DNA of 64,000 nt, taken from the NCBI GenBank assembly GCA_018350325.1, contig JAEVLN010000002.1, forward strand, positions 4,323,456 to 4,387,455, in the 5' to 3' direction. Of the stretch, positions 11,551-24,500 are shown piece by piece (the stretch's first letter is position 1; every line of letters starts with the position of its first letter). The DNA is from Globodera rostochiensis (lineage: Eukaryota > Nematoda > Chromadorea > Rhabditida > Heteroderidae). The translations under genes and the position numbers were made by a program. The notes under the pieces are model-generated. The model did not search any database. It was not told the DNA's origin and saw only the letters and a program-made list of their open reading frames with translations.

Positions 11551-13134
11551 TCAATTTTTTGGCATGTCAGCAACTTTTCTTTTCAATGTAATAGTTTTTA
11601 GCATTCGTTGTGTCGGTTTGCTTGCTTTTTGGAAGACGCATGGAAACGCCGAATGGAACTCCCGTCGATATTCCGAGCTAAAAAGTGTTTACATAAATTA
11701 TTAATTAAACTTTTCAATTCAAATTTAGAAGTTGATTTACATAATAAGGTCATTGAATTTGTTTTTATTACCTCGTAAAGTACAGAATTGGGCCATTCGA
11801 CGCCGCACTGATGTTCAATGGAATTGCGGTGATCACTTGCCAAAACCAGGCGGTGACCGGCCAAGTAATTGCGGGGCGCAAAAGCACCACGTAGCCGGTG
11901 TTGAGGATATAGCCGCCCATGTTCAGGGCGATGATCGCAAAAAGACAACGCAAAATTCGTCGATTGGTCGCCGATTGGGGGGCAATGGAAGAGGCTGTTA
12001 ATGGACAACGATTAAACAGACAAATTATTTTGGACACCGGTTTTCATTCTGACGGCAATTCCGACAATCGCATAAACGGCGCTCGTCACCAGGTTAATGT
12101 ACAAAGTTGTCAAAGCAAAGAAATTCCCTGACGGACCCTAAAAATGGCATTTTTAATTATTTTATTTAATTAATTGCTTTTTCGACCTGCACAATGTCCA
12201 CAATGCATCCGGTGATCATCACGCCAGCGAGCAATTGCGCAGTTAAAAACAACGTGTAAATTAACATGGCACAAAATATCGCGCAAATAATTGTTATCGT
12301 CCCCAAATAAAGTCGTTTATCGATTTTTGAATGCCTTAATATTTTCTCAATTTAAAATTAATTTAAAAATGTTTTAAATGGATTGTTTCTTTCCATTACA
12401 TTTCTGCCGCAACGACACAAAACAGTCGGTCAATGCCGGTGAAAAACATTGAAATGGCAATGCCACCTGAACTCAGCTTAATTTGTGCCGATTCTTTGAC
12501 TTTCAGTGAATTATTCAAAATGATTTTGATTAAAGATTAAGCTTTGGCACTTTCACCCACCCATGCCGAACACGGAAAGTGACGTAATCGTTGCCGCCAT
12601 TCGGTACTCAATGAAATTCTGTCCCGAAATAGCGATGAACACAAACAGAAAATGGCCATGTTGGTGAAGCAGTTCAAAAAAGGAGCAAAGCGCCAGCAGA
12701 TAATTGGCAGTGCCATTCAAAGCCCCAAAAGGAATTGTTTAATATAGAAAAAGCAAAATAATCCCCCAACAAATTAAATTATTTAAATACGGTAGGCAAA
12801 TTTTCATAAAAAGTCCCTTCAAAAATAATGAAAAATGCAAACTTTGCACGAATTGTCACAAAAATAACGCAAAAATTGAAAGTCATTCCGAAAACCGCGA
12901 TTATTCCAATGGAGAGAGCGCAACCGACGAGGGCCCAGCTGGGACGTGCGTCTTTGAACTCCGCATAAAGCTTAAATTATTCGAAAAGTCTTTCGACACA
13001 TCGTCCTAATTCTTGATCAGTTGAATCACAACTTTCGATCGGCAAAATGTTAAATTTCAAATGTCTAAAAAGAAAGTTCAACCAACCAAAATTGGCTTAA
13101 CACTCACCGAATTGTTGTTGAGGTCGATGGACAT
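11551..13134 (-). CDS. serpentine chemoreceptor, Srsx-type, with a damaged splice acceptor
   Basis: This is a seven-transmembrane rhodopsin-like nematode chemoreceptor. The eight minus-strand exons are 13108-13134, 12843-12970, 12561-12724, 12400-12466, 12187-12334, 12038-12137, 11772-11994 and 11551-11677. They total 984 nt, or 327 residues, the normal Srsx size. Diagnostic features are an N-terminal NNNS glycosylation site, ALNGTANYLLAL in TM2, GIDRLFCVV at the end of TM3 (the DRY equivalent), and NGPILYFTSSEYRREF at the end of TM7. Every junction is in phase. The exception is the acceptor of intron 2, where the bases before 12724 read GG, not AG (12725-12726), and no other AG lies nearby. 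The gene is therefore either a recent pseudogene, carries a non-canonical site, or contains a one-base sequence error. Confidence 0.8.
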
Positions 13135-13845
13135 TGTTCCAATTATCGAAGGGACACAATTTTTCAGAATAATTTTCTCAATTACCGTATATACTGTTTT
13201 AATTCCACCGGCGACATTAAAAATTTTTTTCCTGAAAAGTCCCGGTTGGTCCCGGAACCGGTCCCGGTTGAAAATCTTGGTCCCCGACCCCGGTTTTTCT
13301 GGTCCCGGTAAGTCCCGAACCGATTTTTCCCAAAAGTCCCAGTCCCGTGCCACCCTAGTTTATACATTTTCCCTGTTACATCTCATCAAATTTTACCCAG
13401 TGGAAGAGAAATTATAAATTTAAATTCCTACAAATGGGGTCGACATTATTACAGGGGGCGACATTAATTTCCAACCCCCTCAGAAAGGGCGACATTATTA
13501 CAGGGGGTGGAATTAAAACAGTATATACGGTACTTAAATAATTTCTCAATGAGTAGCGAACGAATGGTTTTAACGGCTTCTTCTTTCCCCAAACCTTCCC
13601 ATGTTTTGGGTGCTGGACGAATGGCACATTGGAGGCGGCGGCCTGACTGGCTTGGGATGCCGCGGCAGGCACCGTCCGCCCACTTTTTGACTTTCTCATA
13701 AATCCAATTTTTTTCATTCATTTTCAAAAAAAAGTGTGAGAAAGATTTTTGTAAACCCAAAACATATTCTTTTATACTTTTTCAACTAAGCAGAATTGAA
13801 AACTGACAAATGAGTTGCATTATTTACATCGTCCCCCTGACATTG

Positions 13846-14170
13846 AAAACAAAATGGAACTGATCAATGCTCGGAAAGCTGACGTCCATGCGAAATATTG
13901 CCATTTTGATGCTGAAAAACATTTTTAGATGGGAATTTGATGTGAAAGTTAAGTTAATTGAAAGTGTGGGAAATTCCGATACTTTTTTTCTTAATTAAAA
14001 TAGAATTTGTGCACAATTATGCAAGATTTGTTTCAAGATGTTTGATTTTTGTGATATTATTTTTAATTTTATTCATTTAAATCATGGAAATCGATAATAG
14101 TGTCTTTTACTGGTCCCGATATTTTTTTGTTTTAATTTTGGCCGTTATCCATTTTCTTCATCTTGTGGAA
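13846..14170. repeat. third copy of the receptor-upstream block
   Basis: This is closely similar to 6822-7160 and, over its first half, to 6401-6575. It shares GCTGACGTCCATGCGAAATA, the TTAATTAAAATAGAATTTGT phrase, and the region from ATCATGGAAATCGATAAT to TTTTCTTCATCTTGTGGAAC. It lies about 0.7 kb upstream of the Srsx-type gene start, much as the other copies lie upstream of the Sre/Srab-like gene. Confidence 0.8.
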
Positions 14171-15233
14171 CGGCCGCAGTTTGTTGTTGACAAAATCGGT
14201 TTAATTGAGAAGAAACGAAGTTGGCATTCTCGAACCGGGACCGGATCCGTTCAGAAACCGGGACCGGGATCGGGCAAATAACCAGAGAAAGAACGCCAGA
14301 TGTAAGTGAATTAATCCAAAGTCAAATTTTGCTCAAATTAATACTTTTGTGTCGTATAATCAGCACTTTTCAGTCGAGTGAAGCCTATTTTATGCTTTAT
14401 CATATGAAAGCAAATTATATTATATGTGCCCAAGGCTCAGTGACGCCTTATGTGCCGCACAAAAATTTGTTATTTCCGACGAAATTTCCTAACGAAATAA
14501 CACAAATTTAGATACATATTTTGAATTAAAATATGGATAACAATTAACCGGGCGTGCCATTCCCATTAAAAAGGCTATAATTCAGTTCAATTTGAGCATA
14601 TTCTTTATAGGCTTATCGTTAACGTGCATTAAACGAGCCCCGGGGGTCCAGCAATTTAAAATGTCGAGTGATTTAAAATGAGGGTTTATGAATGCGGCAG
14701 TCGTTGAATGCTAAATTGACCCCCGAAAAAGTAAAGAGGTGGCCAATTGATGGAAATTTCAAAAGCGACTAAATGGCCACTAAATTGATTTTGAAAGAGC
14801 GAGCGAAAATTGGGCAAAGTTTCTTTTTTCTGTTTCCCATGGCACTTTCTGTTTCCATAAGATAAAGAAGGCCGCCTCCGCTCGCCTGAAAAAAATTTTG
14901 CCACTGGAGAACGAATCGGTGAAGCTGAATTGTCGTTTGTGACGAATGGACGACAAGGCAAATGTCAAAAGTTATGGCCATCTATATATAAATGTCGGAT
15001 TTTGGGTTGGTCGTCGAAATGTCGTTTTTTGCTTAGTCGACCAAATGTCATTCTACCGAAATCTGCAAATACTTCATCAAACCCTCAAAATTCATTGGTG
15101 GAGGGAGATGAACCTTACACTGTCTGTCACGCCATTGGTTGTTTTTTCATTAGTGCGAAGTGTATGTGTGGGGTGGGGAGCGTGCGGCCCATGTATGTGT
15201 GGATTTGATTGTAGTACAAAGCTGTAACCAGTA

Positions 15234-15275
<42 letters not shown>
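15234..15275. repeat. 42-base poly-G tract
   Basis: This is an uninterrupted run of about 42 G, followed by AAAGCGGG and then a CCCGAAAATTTTTTCTGGGT phrase. A similar phrase sits beside other G/C tracts (about 26105 and 30220), so the homopolymer is probably the end of a dispersed element. Run length is likely to be unreliable in any assembly. Confidence 0.85.
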
Positions 15276-15276
<1 letters not shown>

Positions 15277-15515
15277 AAGCGGGCTATGCGCCCGCCCCCC
15301 TCCCGAAAATTTTTTCTGGGTACAGCCCTGTACTATTAGTACGTGCAATTCTGCGTTGCTCACCCCCTCCCATCGTCGATCGATCGCGTACCGACTTTAA
15401 ACGGCAAAATTTTTGCAGATCCGTGTAAAAAACCACATTAGGTTGTTTTACCCTTTATGTATGTACACAAAAATTAAAGTTTTTAGATTATTGCATATTC
15501 GGTCTATATTCGGTA

Positions 15516-18500
15516 ATGTCCAGTCAACAAAGCGCTGGGACGAAACAAAATTCTTCCTCCGACAGCAGCGAAAGCGCTGGACGAACGCCGACATCGAGTG
15601 GACAGCGCAAACGGCACAGCCCAAATCAGACGGACTCGGCGAACGACGGCGGAGCGCAAGGTTTTGCTTTTCCTGCTGGTGATCCAGACAAATCCATGAG
15701 AATAAAATAGCCAGTGATAGAAGGATGGCATTTTTTTAAAAGCCGTATTATGTTTTGAGTTTGACATTGAACTGGTCTAGGAAAGATTCCCGGGGCAAAA
15801 AAACGACTCCATTACACATTGAACCAGTTCAAGACGTATCGTAATCAGCGAATTATGGTGGAGCTGAGCTTGCTCCTGATTTTAATGAAATTGAATTGGA
15901 ACTAGCCAAATTTCGGTACCTTTACTTTTGTCAGCCTGGACCGATATTTTTCAAAATCGCTGTAAGTTGGAAGGATGTGCCAATTTTACCATGAAAATTC
16001 AGAGGTGTGGGGGGGGGGGTTGAGTGAGTTTAGCGGTGGTTTCCCCTTTAAACAACTGGTCGGCACAAAAATCGTTTGTCGATGTTTTAAACCTATTAAT
16101 TTCAGGGATCAGCAACAGAACCGATGCTTTGGATTCCACAAAGGAATCGAAAGTTCGAAAGATATCGACTACCGCACAGACGAAGGTTTTTGTTGTTTGG
16201 GGTTTCGTTAACTTTTATGGAAGAGTTTAATGTAAATCTTTCGACAAAAAAAGCTAGATGGGCGGGTGTTATCCGGACGGATATCCTTTTGTTCTCGAGC
16301 TGTCCGGTTAAGGAAATTATACCAAAAAATTAGGCAAGCAAAGGCAACGGAGAGGACGACGGTGGCACGTCGGCTGCTGATCAGAGCGCCACTGATCAGT
16401 CCGATCAGCAAAATCGAACCGCGCCGGCGACCAGAGAACTTCAGCATCTGATCGACTACTTCCCGGATGCACAGACAACTGACGGGAATCGAATGACACG
16501 CTCACGGGCAAAGGCGATGGTCAGCCAAAGTTTTTTTGCTTGCGATTAAATTGGAGAAACCACAAAAAAATTTGTTTTCTTTAATTTTAGCAAGAGAAAA
16601 GCGGCAGCGACCAGCAGGTCGGCAACAACGGTGGCGGCAATGGTGGGACCAACAACGGTGGCGGAGGAAGCGACAGCGCTGCCGGGGTGTTGGTGGCGCC
16701 CACGACATCAAAGGGCGCCGGAGGAGGATACACGGGAAGAAGCAGTGGCGTTTGCACACCGCTCACGCATCACCATGCACAAAGGTAGGCAAACACTCGA
16801 GTTGGGCTAGCTCTAGAACCGGTAAAATTTGGGTTTCGAAAATAAGCGATTTAAAGGTTTAATCCGAGCTTTTCCCGGCCCAAACGGATTTTGATTCCGG
16901 AGTTTACATTTTTTATGATATTTATACTAGACAGTTGTTCATTTCAGTACTTCCAAAAAGCACCATCATCACACGACTCTACGGCCTCAAAGTTCGTCAA
17001 GTGCAGCGGCTGAGCAGCACCGACATCAGCATCAGGACGCCAGGTTTAGATTTAAAAACGGGGAGTCGATACCTTTCCGAGCCGTGACCATAGGGGTGTG
17101 GCAAAATGCCCCTCCCCACGAAATCCAAAAAATAAGAAGGGGTAAAACCCACAAGAAAATGAATAAAATGTGCAACAGAGTATGTATATATACTTAGTAG
17201 TAAAAAACGCTCACAATTCATTTTTAATTGAAATATTAAATCCCTTTTGCATTTTAGCAGAACTCAACGTGCGGCTTCTTTTCTGAATAGTATTGTGCCG
17301 AGAATGCAGCACTTATTGAATTCAGGCGGCACCGGCGGTGGAACAACAACGGCAATGACTGCGCCGGTGGACATCAACATGGCGAATGCGACCGGACTGC
17401 TTGACCATGCCGCCATTCCGACCTTCCATTTTACGCACGGCCATGGACATCATCATCAGCACGTTTCGAGTACTACGGGATTGACACCCCCTTCATCCAC
17501 TATTTAGAAACCATTCTTGGATTTGAAATTAAAAACTTGTTTTTTTTTAAGTTTTTGATCTGTGAATTTTTTTGACTAGGCAAATAAACATGAGATTTTA
17601 TCTAAAAACAATTATTTTTAGCGACCGCAGTGCTTTCAATCGTGGAGGGACTGAAGTCAAGCAACGAAATCCGTCAGTCGGAGGCAGCCACTGAGTTGGC
17701 CGATATCCTGCTGCTTGGCAATGAGGTTTTTGGGATTTTTGGGGTGAAATTCAAAATTCGGTCCAACAAGTTTTGGGGCCGCCGTATAATTTGAAACAAT
17801 TTTGTTTGATATAGATGGTACGAATTTGCGATTTTTGGTGTTTGAATTTTATAACCGACAATTTTTCAGGACAGTCTTCCAAATCTGCCGATTGTGGAGA
17901 TTGTTCAGTCGTTGTGCGCATTGTTGCAAAAGGACCATAATTTTGAATTGGTCAGCTGTTCTTTAGTTTTTTTTTATTCCCCATTTTGATCCGTTTGTAC
18001 TCGGGGAACCCAAATAACATAATTATTTTGCAGAAATAATGTGCCTTTTTGATTTCAGATGCTGACCGCTGCTCGTTGTATCACAAATATGCAAGAAGCG
18101 GTACAATGGAGAATTTTTTTATCCCCCCCCCCTTTTTTGTTGTTGTGAATGTGAAATGTTAATGTTAGAATCGGGAAACTAATTTTAGAACTTTTTTTTT
18201 ACGGTTTATGTGAATTTCATTTTTCAGCTTCCACGAGCTTTGCCCGTCATCACTGAGGCCATTCCGCTTTTGTTGCAAAAATTGAAGCGCATCGAGTACA
18301 TCGATGTTGCGGTAAGCCCAACAATGTTTTGACATTCGGCCCAGCATATTATATTAATAAAAATTTTTTGATCGTTTTGAATAACATGGGACTTTATTGA
18401 TCAATTAATCTTATACTAGTACTAGTAATTGCATTTGGTTAACTAGGAGCAATCGCTGATCGCGCTGGAGGTGATGTCGCGTCGCAATGCGAAGAACATT

Positions 18501-21500
18501 CTGTTGGCCGGTGGCCTTGCGTCTACCATTTCCCACGTGGACTTTTTCTCGTTGCCGTCGCAGCGTTTGGCATTTTCCATTGCGGCCAATTGTGCCATCC
18601 ATGTGACACACAACGAATTTTCGCTGGTCAAAGATTGTATGTTTTTTAGTAATTGTGAGTTTACAAAAAATCAAGGTCTGCCCGACCTCACCCAACGCCT
18701 CGTCTATGTGGACGACAAGCGCAGTCTGGAGTCCATTTGCATTCTATTCAACCGCATCATTGAGAACATGCGACAGCATTCGGACAAACTGCGTCAGATA
18801 TTGGGCGCCAATTTTGAATTTTTGATCAACGTCCAAAAGTTGTTGGCCATTCAGGTGGAGTTTGTGTGTGATTTTTTTTTTGTCATTTCTTAATGAGTTT
18901 ATCATCTGATAAACTGGAATCCGACTTCAATAAGTATGCCAGAATTAAAAATTTAGTCTGGATTTTAGATGGGCTATCAATCAGCTCACACGCGCTAAAA
19001 AAGCTGAAATTTTTTTTTTAAATTTTTCAATTTGGCCAAAAATTTTAGGATTTTTGGTCGCAAACGCCATAACCCATTTGGTCCTATCATTTAAGATATT
19101 TTTAAAGGTTTTTTATATTCTTTTAGCCGTCAAACATCAGTTCTAACACCTACTTGGCCTTGCTCAAATCATTGCGTTACATCTGCTCGCAGTGAGAACA
19201 TGTTTTTTTTTAACGAAGAACGCCTGATTTTGCGATATTTAGGTGCTCTGAAGCTGCGCTGGCACTGGTGCGCATGGATTTCGGCAACACGATTCGTTTT
19301 TTGCTGGTTGGTACGGAAAAGAGTGCAGTTTCTGATAATGCTAGCGGTGGGGAAACACCGCGACAAAGCAGTTCGGGCACAAAAGTCGGCGGCGTTGATT
19401 TGGTGCTCCGACCGCCGCAACAGTTGCGCGAAATCATCAGTTTAGTCGGGTACGAACGAAAGAGTGCCATTCCATAAACAATTAAAATTGAGCAATTTTA
19501 GTGAAGAAAAATGGTAAAATTTTGAATTTATTCACAAAAATGCAAAAGAGAACCTCTCCACCTCCCACCATTTTTTAAGGTGAAATATGATTTTTGTTAT
19601 TGCAATTTTTTCTCCAAACCCCCAATTTTTAGTCAAATTGTGCAAAAGTTGCCGCCCGACAGTGTTGAGGTCGTCTCACTGCTCCACCTCTTCCCGCTGT
19701 TTGTCGAAATTGGTACAAATTCGACGTGCGCACAACTGCGCCACGAGTCTTTGAACGTGATGATGAAAATGTGCTGTGCGGTGGAGAGTGTTGAACAGCT
19801 TGAGCCAATTTTGCGTAAGTTTTTATTTAGATTTTTTTTTTGCATTTTGGAGGGAGGGAGTGCAAATAAACAATTGAAAAAAAAAAGTTATTTGTCGGCT
19901 TTATTCACTCTCTTGAAATCCAAAACTCCGGTGGGCACCTAAGCTAGCGTGTATGGGCAGATGGGTTTTAGGAGGGGGCTGCTCACAAAGTGAAACAACA
20001 GGCCAACAGCGTCATGTTGAATGTGTATCAGGTGACATTCCGCTTGCCGTTTACATCGCCGCCATGCTCAGCTCAAACCGGAATTTGGGTGTTTTGTCGT
20101 CCGCTCTGCAGTTGGCTAAGGTTTTGTTGGAGAAGTTGCCCAAGCTGTACATCCCACTCTTTGAGACTGAAGGTAAAAATGCGTAAGCCAGTAATTATTT
20201 TTGAAAGAATGTTGTTAAAAGAATTTTAATTGCAAAATAAATATTGTATAACTTGAATATTTTTAAATTCTATGTTTTGGACAGTAATTTTGTTTGTTTG
20301 TTTTTTGTTATGAGTTTTTATGGTTGAAAATTTGTTAGATTTGTTTCATCAAATAAGCGAAATTTTAATTGTCTTCCGTCCCATTAATTCTTGTCTATTT
20401 TTACAGGCGTTTTCCATGAGATCCAACGGCTGACTGCGCCAATACAATCGCCGACAATTGACCGAAAGTCCGAGTCGCGCTCAGTGGCAATGGCCGAACA
20501 ACTGTTGGAGGGATTGGTGGCCGGCGGCGGAGGCGTCGGCGCTCACCAGGTAAATGAGGGGGGGGGGGTGGGTGGTGGAGGGATTTGTGAATAAAGTCAA
20601 CAAAATTTGAGCCAAATTTTTATTTCTAACCTTATTGATAGGGTTGAAACGAACGCGATAAAAAGACGTTAAATTTATATAACCTAAAAAGCTAAATTTT
20701 GTACAACATTTGAACAAAAGCTTTTAAGGATGCGTGATGGTTGATCAAAATCCGTGTGACGAAAGCTCATTTTTTAAAAATGAAATTTGGTTTAAAAGAC
20801 ATAGATACAGCACATGCTAATATAATAGAAACCAATTTACATTATCAAAAATTCACGCTTTTCTTCAACAGGCAACCAGTAGCAGCAACATGCGCATGCT
20901 GATCCCGCAAATGTTGTTCAACACCGGTGGGCAGGGCACCAGTGGAGCAAGCAGTAGCAGCGCTAGCAGCAACTCACAAAACTACCATGAGGCGTTGCAG
21001 CAGCAGGTTTTTTTGTTTTTGTTTCAAAAAATATTTAAAAAAGTGCACTGCACACTTTGAAAAATTTCTGTTTTTTTTTAAATTGGTGGGCTCCACAAAA
21101 TGTTTTATATAAAATAAATTTTGTAAACTCGAATTTTTTTAATTTCAAATAATGTATTTTATAGCAAGCCCTGGTGTGCAATGAAGCGAAGCAAATTGTC
21201 GACAATTTTTCTGGCGAAGAGGCGATTAAAAAGTACGAGATCACGGAGTTGATAAAGTATCAGGTAAACAATCTTTTAATAACGAAATGAACTTTAAAAA
21301 ACCTTTAAAAATGCATCAATGCTTTTTTGGACCATGGCTCAAAAAAAATAAAAAATAATTTTTTAGCGCATTTAAAAAATAGTTGAAACGACTTTATTTT
21401 TTCAGAAGGGCTACGACAAGCTGTGCATGTTGTCCACCAAGTTCGAGCAGACGGGCACCGATGCGGGACTGGAGCCGTTGAAGATGTTGAAAACCTTTTT

Positions 21501-24500
21501 GTTGGACAGCAACGGCATCGGTGTGCCTACTTCCTTCCAGTTCAACCAAAGTGGTATTGTGTCGGCGCTCGTCAAGTATCTCACTGATTCGACGGGCCAA
21601 CTGAAGCCAACAAGTACAAATTTTTAAAAAACCAAAATTTTTATATCTCCGCATTCTCTTAAATCATTTGATCGAAATTTAAATATTAATTTTCAGGAAA
21701 TATTCGTCTGCAACGTTTTTCTGCCGTTTTTTTCGACATAAAGGTCGGTTTTTTATTTTTCTAAACATTGGGGATTCGAAGTTTTGTACACCAATCTAAT
21801 TTGCCTTTGTATTGAATAAAAACGTTTTTAGGATACCCAAACGAACGTTGATTCGGTGGAGGCCGACGATCGCTCGCTGCCCTTTCATTTGCTTGTGGCA
21901 AAAGTGCTGTCCACAATCGCCACCATTGAGCAGTTCCAAGTCCGGATCACCAATTTGAGGTTGTGATACAATAAATTCATGGGAAAATTTAATCGGGGCA
22001 AGTAAAAAAGGTATTTTTAAAGAAAATAATAGTGATTTTCATTTCCGTGTTACCAAAAATTCTTTCGAGATAATTCTAAATCGGGACTTTAATCTATCCG
22101 GATTGCCGTCCGGTACATTCGCCAGGTCCGTGTAGATTTGTCCGATTTTTTTTGTTGCGCTATTTTAACTAGAGTTGGCAAAATAAAAAAATTCGGGAAC
22201 TGTACGGGAATGCGGTACCAGAGAACGGGACCGAAATTTTATGTATGGTTTGGCTATTTATCATAACAGCGGAATCATCACGAGCGGAGGCGCCACAGCG
22301 ACCGCCTTGCCCACCTACCAGTCCGCACTGCTCGGCGCCGGCGGTCCGGCCACGCTGATCTCAACGACACTGCGCGGCGCACAGGTAAAAGGGTGGAGAG
22401 ATCAGAATGGTTAAAAATCAGTGCATATTTCAAAATCTGAATGAAAAAGTGGTGCGGTAAAAAGCGATTTGTAATTTCAGGCATTGCGTTTCTTCCAAAC
22501 ACATCAAATCCGCTGCAACCTTCGCCGTCATCCGTCCTGCAAAACTAGCCGAGAGTGGCGCCATGGCAGAGGCTCAATAAAAGTGTGTGCAATACAAACA
22601 AAAAGCAAATGGTTTTTTCTTTTTACTGTCGATGATTCGATTCAAATGGCGTACACATTTTCGAAAAAAAGGGTTTTCTAAGCGTTTTTGAGTGAAATTT
22701 AAATATTCGAACAACAATGAAAAGCAATGTTTTGTTGCAAAAAAAATTGTATTTTTGTTGTGTTTTAATGCATTGCAAAACATATTTGCTTTGCAGATTG
22801 ATCCGTTCACTTCCGTTTCGGCAATTGAGCGCTATTTGATCGAACGTGGCGTCGGTATTGCATCCAACAGTGACGCCCAAACGAATCACAGCGACCTGGA
22901 CGACGAGTCGGATGATATCAGTGACGAAGTTTGTTGTGATTGGATTGATCACGTTTTGGTTTTCATTGGGGTTTTACGAATTATTTGTTCAACATTATTT
23001 TTAGTTTAACGGGGGGGCCTTAATCTGAGAAATTTGGTGTAAAAAGTCCGGTCTTGGGTGTCAACCGTAGTTTACCTTTTAGGCTTTTTTAAAGATTGCT
23101 ATTTTTAGTGTTTTGGGCGGTTTTTTTGTTTTTATTGATTGGAGTTTTTATTTCTTAATTTTTTGCATTATTATTGTTTTCCTCCAGGATTTGAGTTTCA
23201 CTTCCACAACACCAAACGAAGGCCACATTGAACTCTACATTGGGGAGCATCGTCTGCCGCCGGAGATTTCAGTTTTGCAGGTTTGACTGTGGCACTTTTT
23301 TTTATGTTGCCATTCAAAAAAATTTGCAAAAAACATGAGAATTGATTGGATTTGACAAATAAAAACTAAAATTTTTTGTCTATTTTTGTAGAATTTGAGT
23401 TGTACTGCTTGGTGTGGTGGTCATTCTCTGGGTTAGGGCCTGAGTTCCAACTTGAGAATATTCTGGAGTTTCTTTTGTCGACTCTTGATTTGTGATTCTG
23501 AGTCCCGGGTGCTAATACTCACTTTTTTGTGTGTTTTTGCAGGCCATTCGTCAATTTTCATTGCCCCAAGACGAGGACACCGTCGAGACCATCCCGTCTT
23601 CCATTTGGCTGACCACACACACCATCTATTATCGAAGTAGTGCGGCAGCAGCTGCAGCTGAGCCGGGTACTGGCAAAGGTGCAGCGCCGCCAGCGACGAT
23701 TTCATCTACCGGTTGGGATAATGGGGCGGGGGAGGTGTTGGACGGCTTGTTTTTGTGGTAGAGATGGACAAAACGTGTTGAAGGAAAGATTGAGCAGGAA
23801 ATTTAAGAATTTTTTGAGAGGGTTTTATTTTTTGGATTTGGCCTATCGTTTTTTTGTGCGGGATATGGTGGTAATTCCGGTCTAGAAACACAAATATGGC
23901 CGCCGTTTTGTCGAACCCCGAATTCAAACAAAATTTTGATGGAGTTCTCGTTCGTTTCCAATAAAGGTTAACTCCAACACGACTTTAGATTTTTAATCTT
24001 TATTGGACTCGACAAAATTGAGTCATATTCACGTTTTTCGAACGGAATACCGCCAAATATTTGGGGCATTGTATATTGGTTTTTTCGTTGAAAACCATTT
24101 TATTTTATATGAAATATGCATCTACAAATATTTGCAGCCACTGTTGCTGCATCAATGATGATGTACTCCTCTTCGTCCTCCTCGTCGTCTTCTGGTGGTG
24201 CACCATCAACAGGTGAGCGGGCAAAGAAACACCAAAATCCAACAAACACGGGCAGTTCGGCGAGATAAACTCTGGCTCATTCAATTTTAAACAAGATTTG
24301 TCAAAAAGCCAAAAATTCTAAATAAAATGTGGTTGTCACTTGGTCTGCGCTTGGTTTTTGAATCAAATAACAAATTCTTTTTCAAATCAGAACCGGCCGC
24401 ATCGCACGCGTCCTCCTCCTCCTCCTCCGCGTCCTCTTCATCTGCTCAGCGTAGACGGGCGTCAAAGTCGACGCAACAGCAGCAGCATAAGGCGTCGTCT

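Larger units (their letters stand above)
13135..15515. other. intergenic stretch with repeats
   Basis: It contains a GGTCCCGG-rich repeat at 13225-13365, with a complementary version (GAACCGGGACCGG) at 14230-14278. The upstream duplicate block is at 13846-14170, including a frame starting MEIDNSVFYW at 14084 (+) that encodes one hydrophobic segment and then runs into the repeat. A 42-base poly-G tract lies at 15234-15275. No secure gene was found. Confidence 0.55.
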
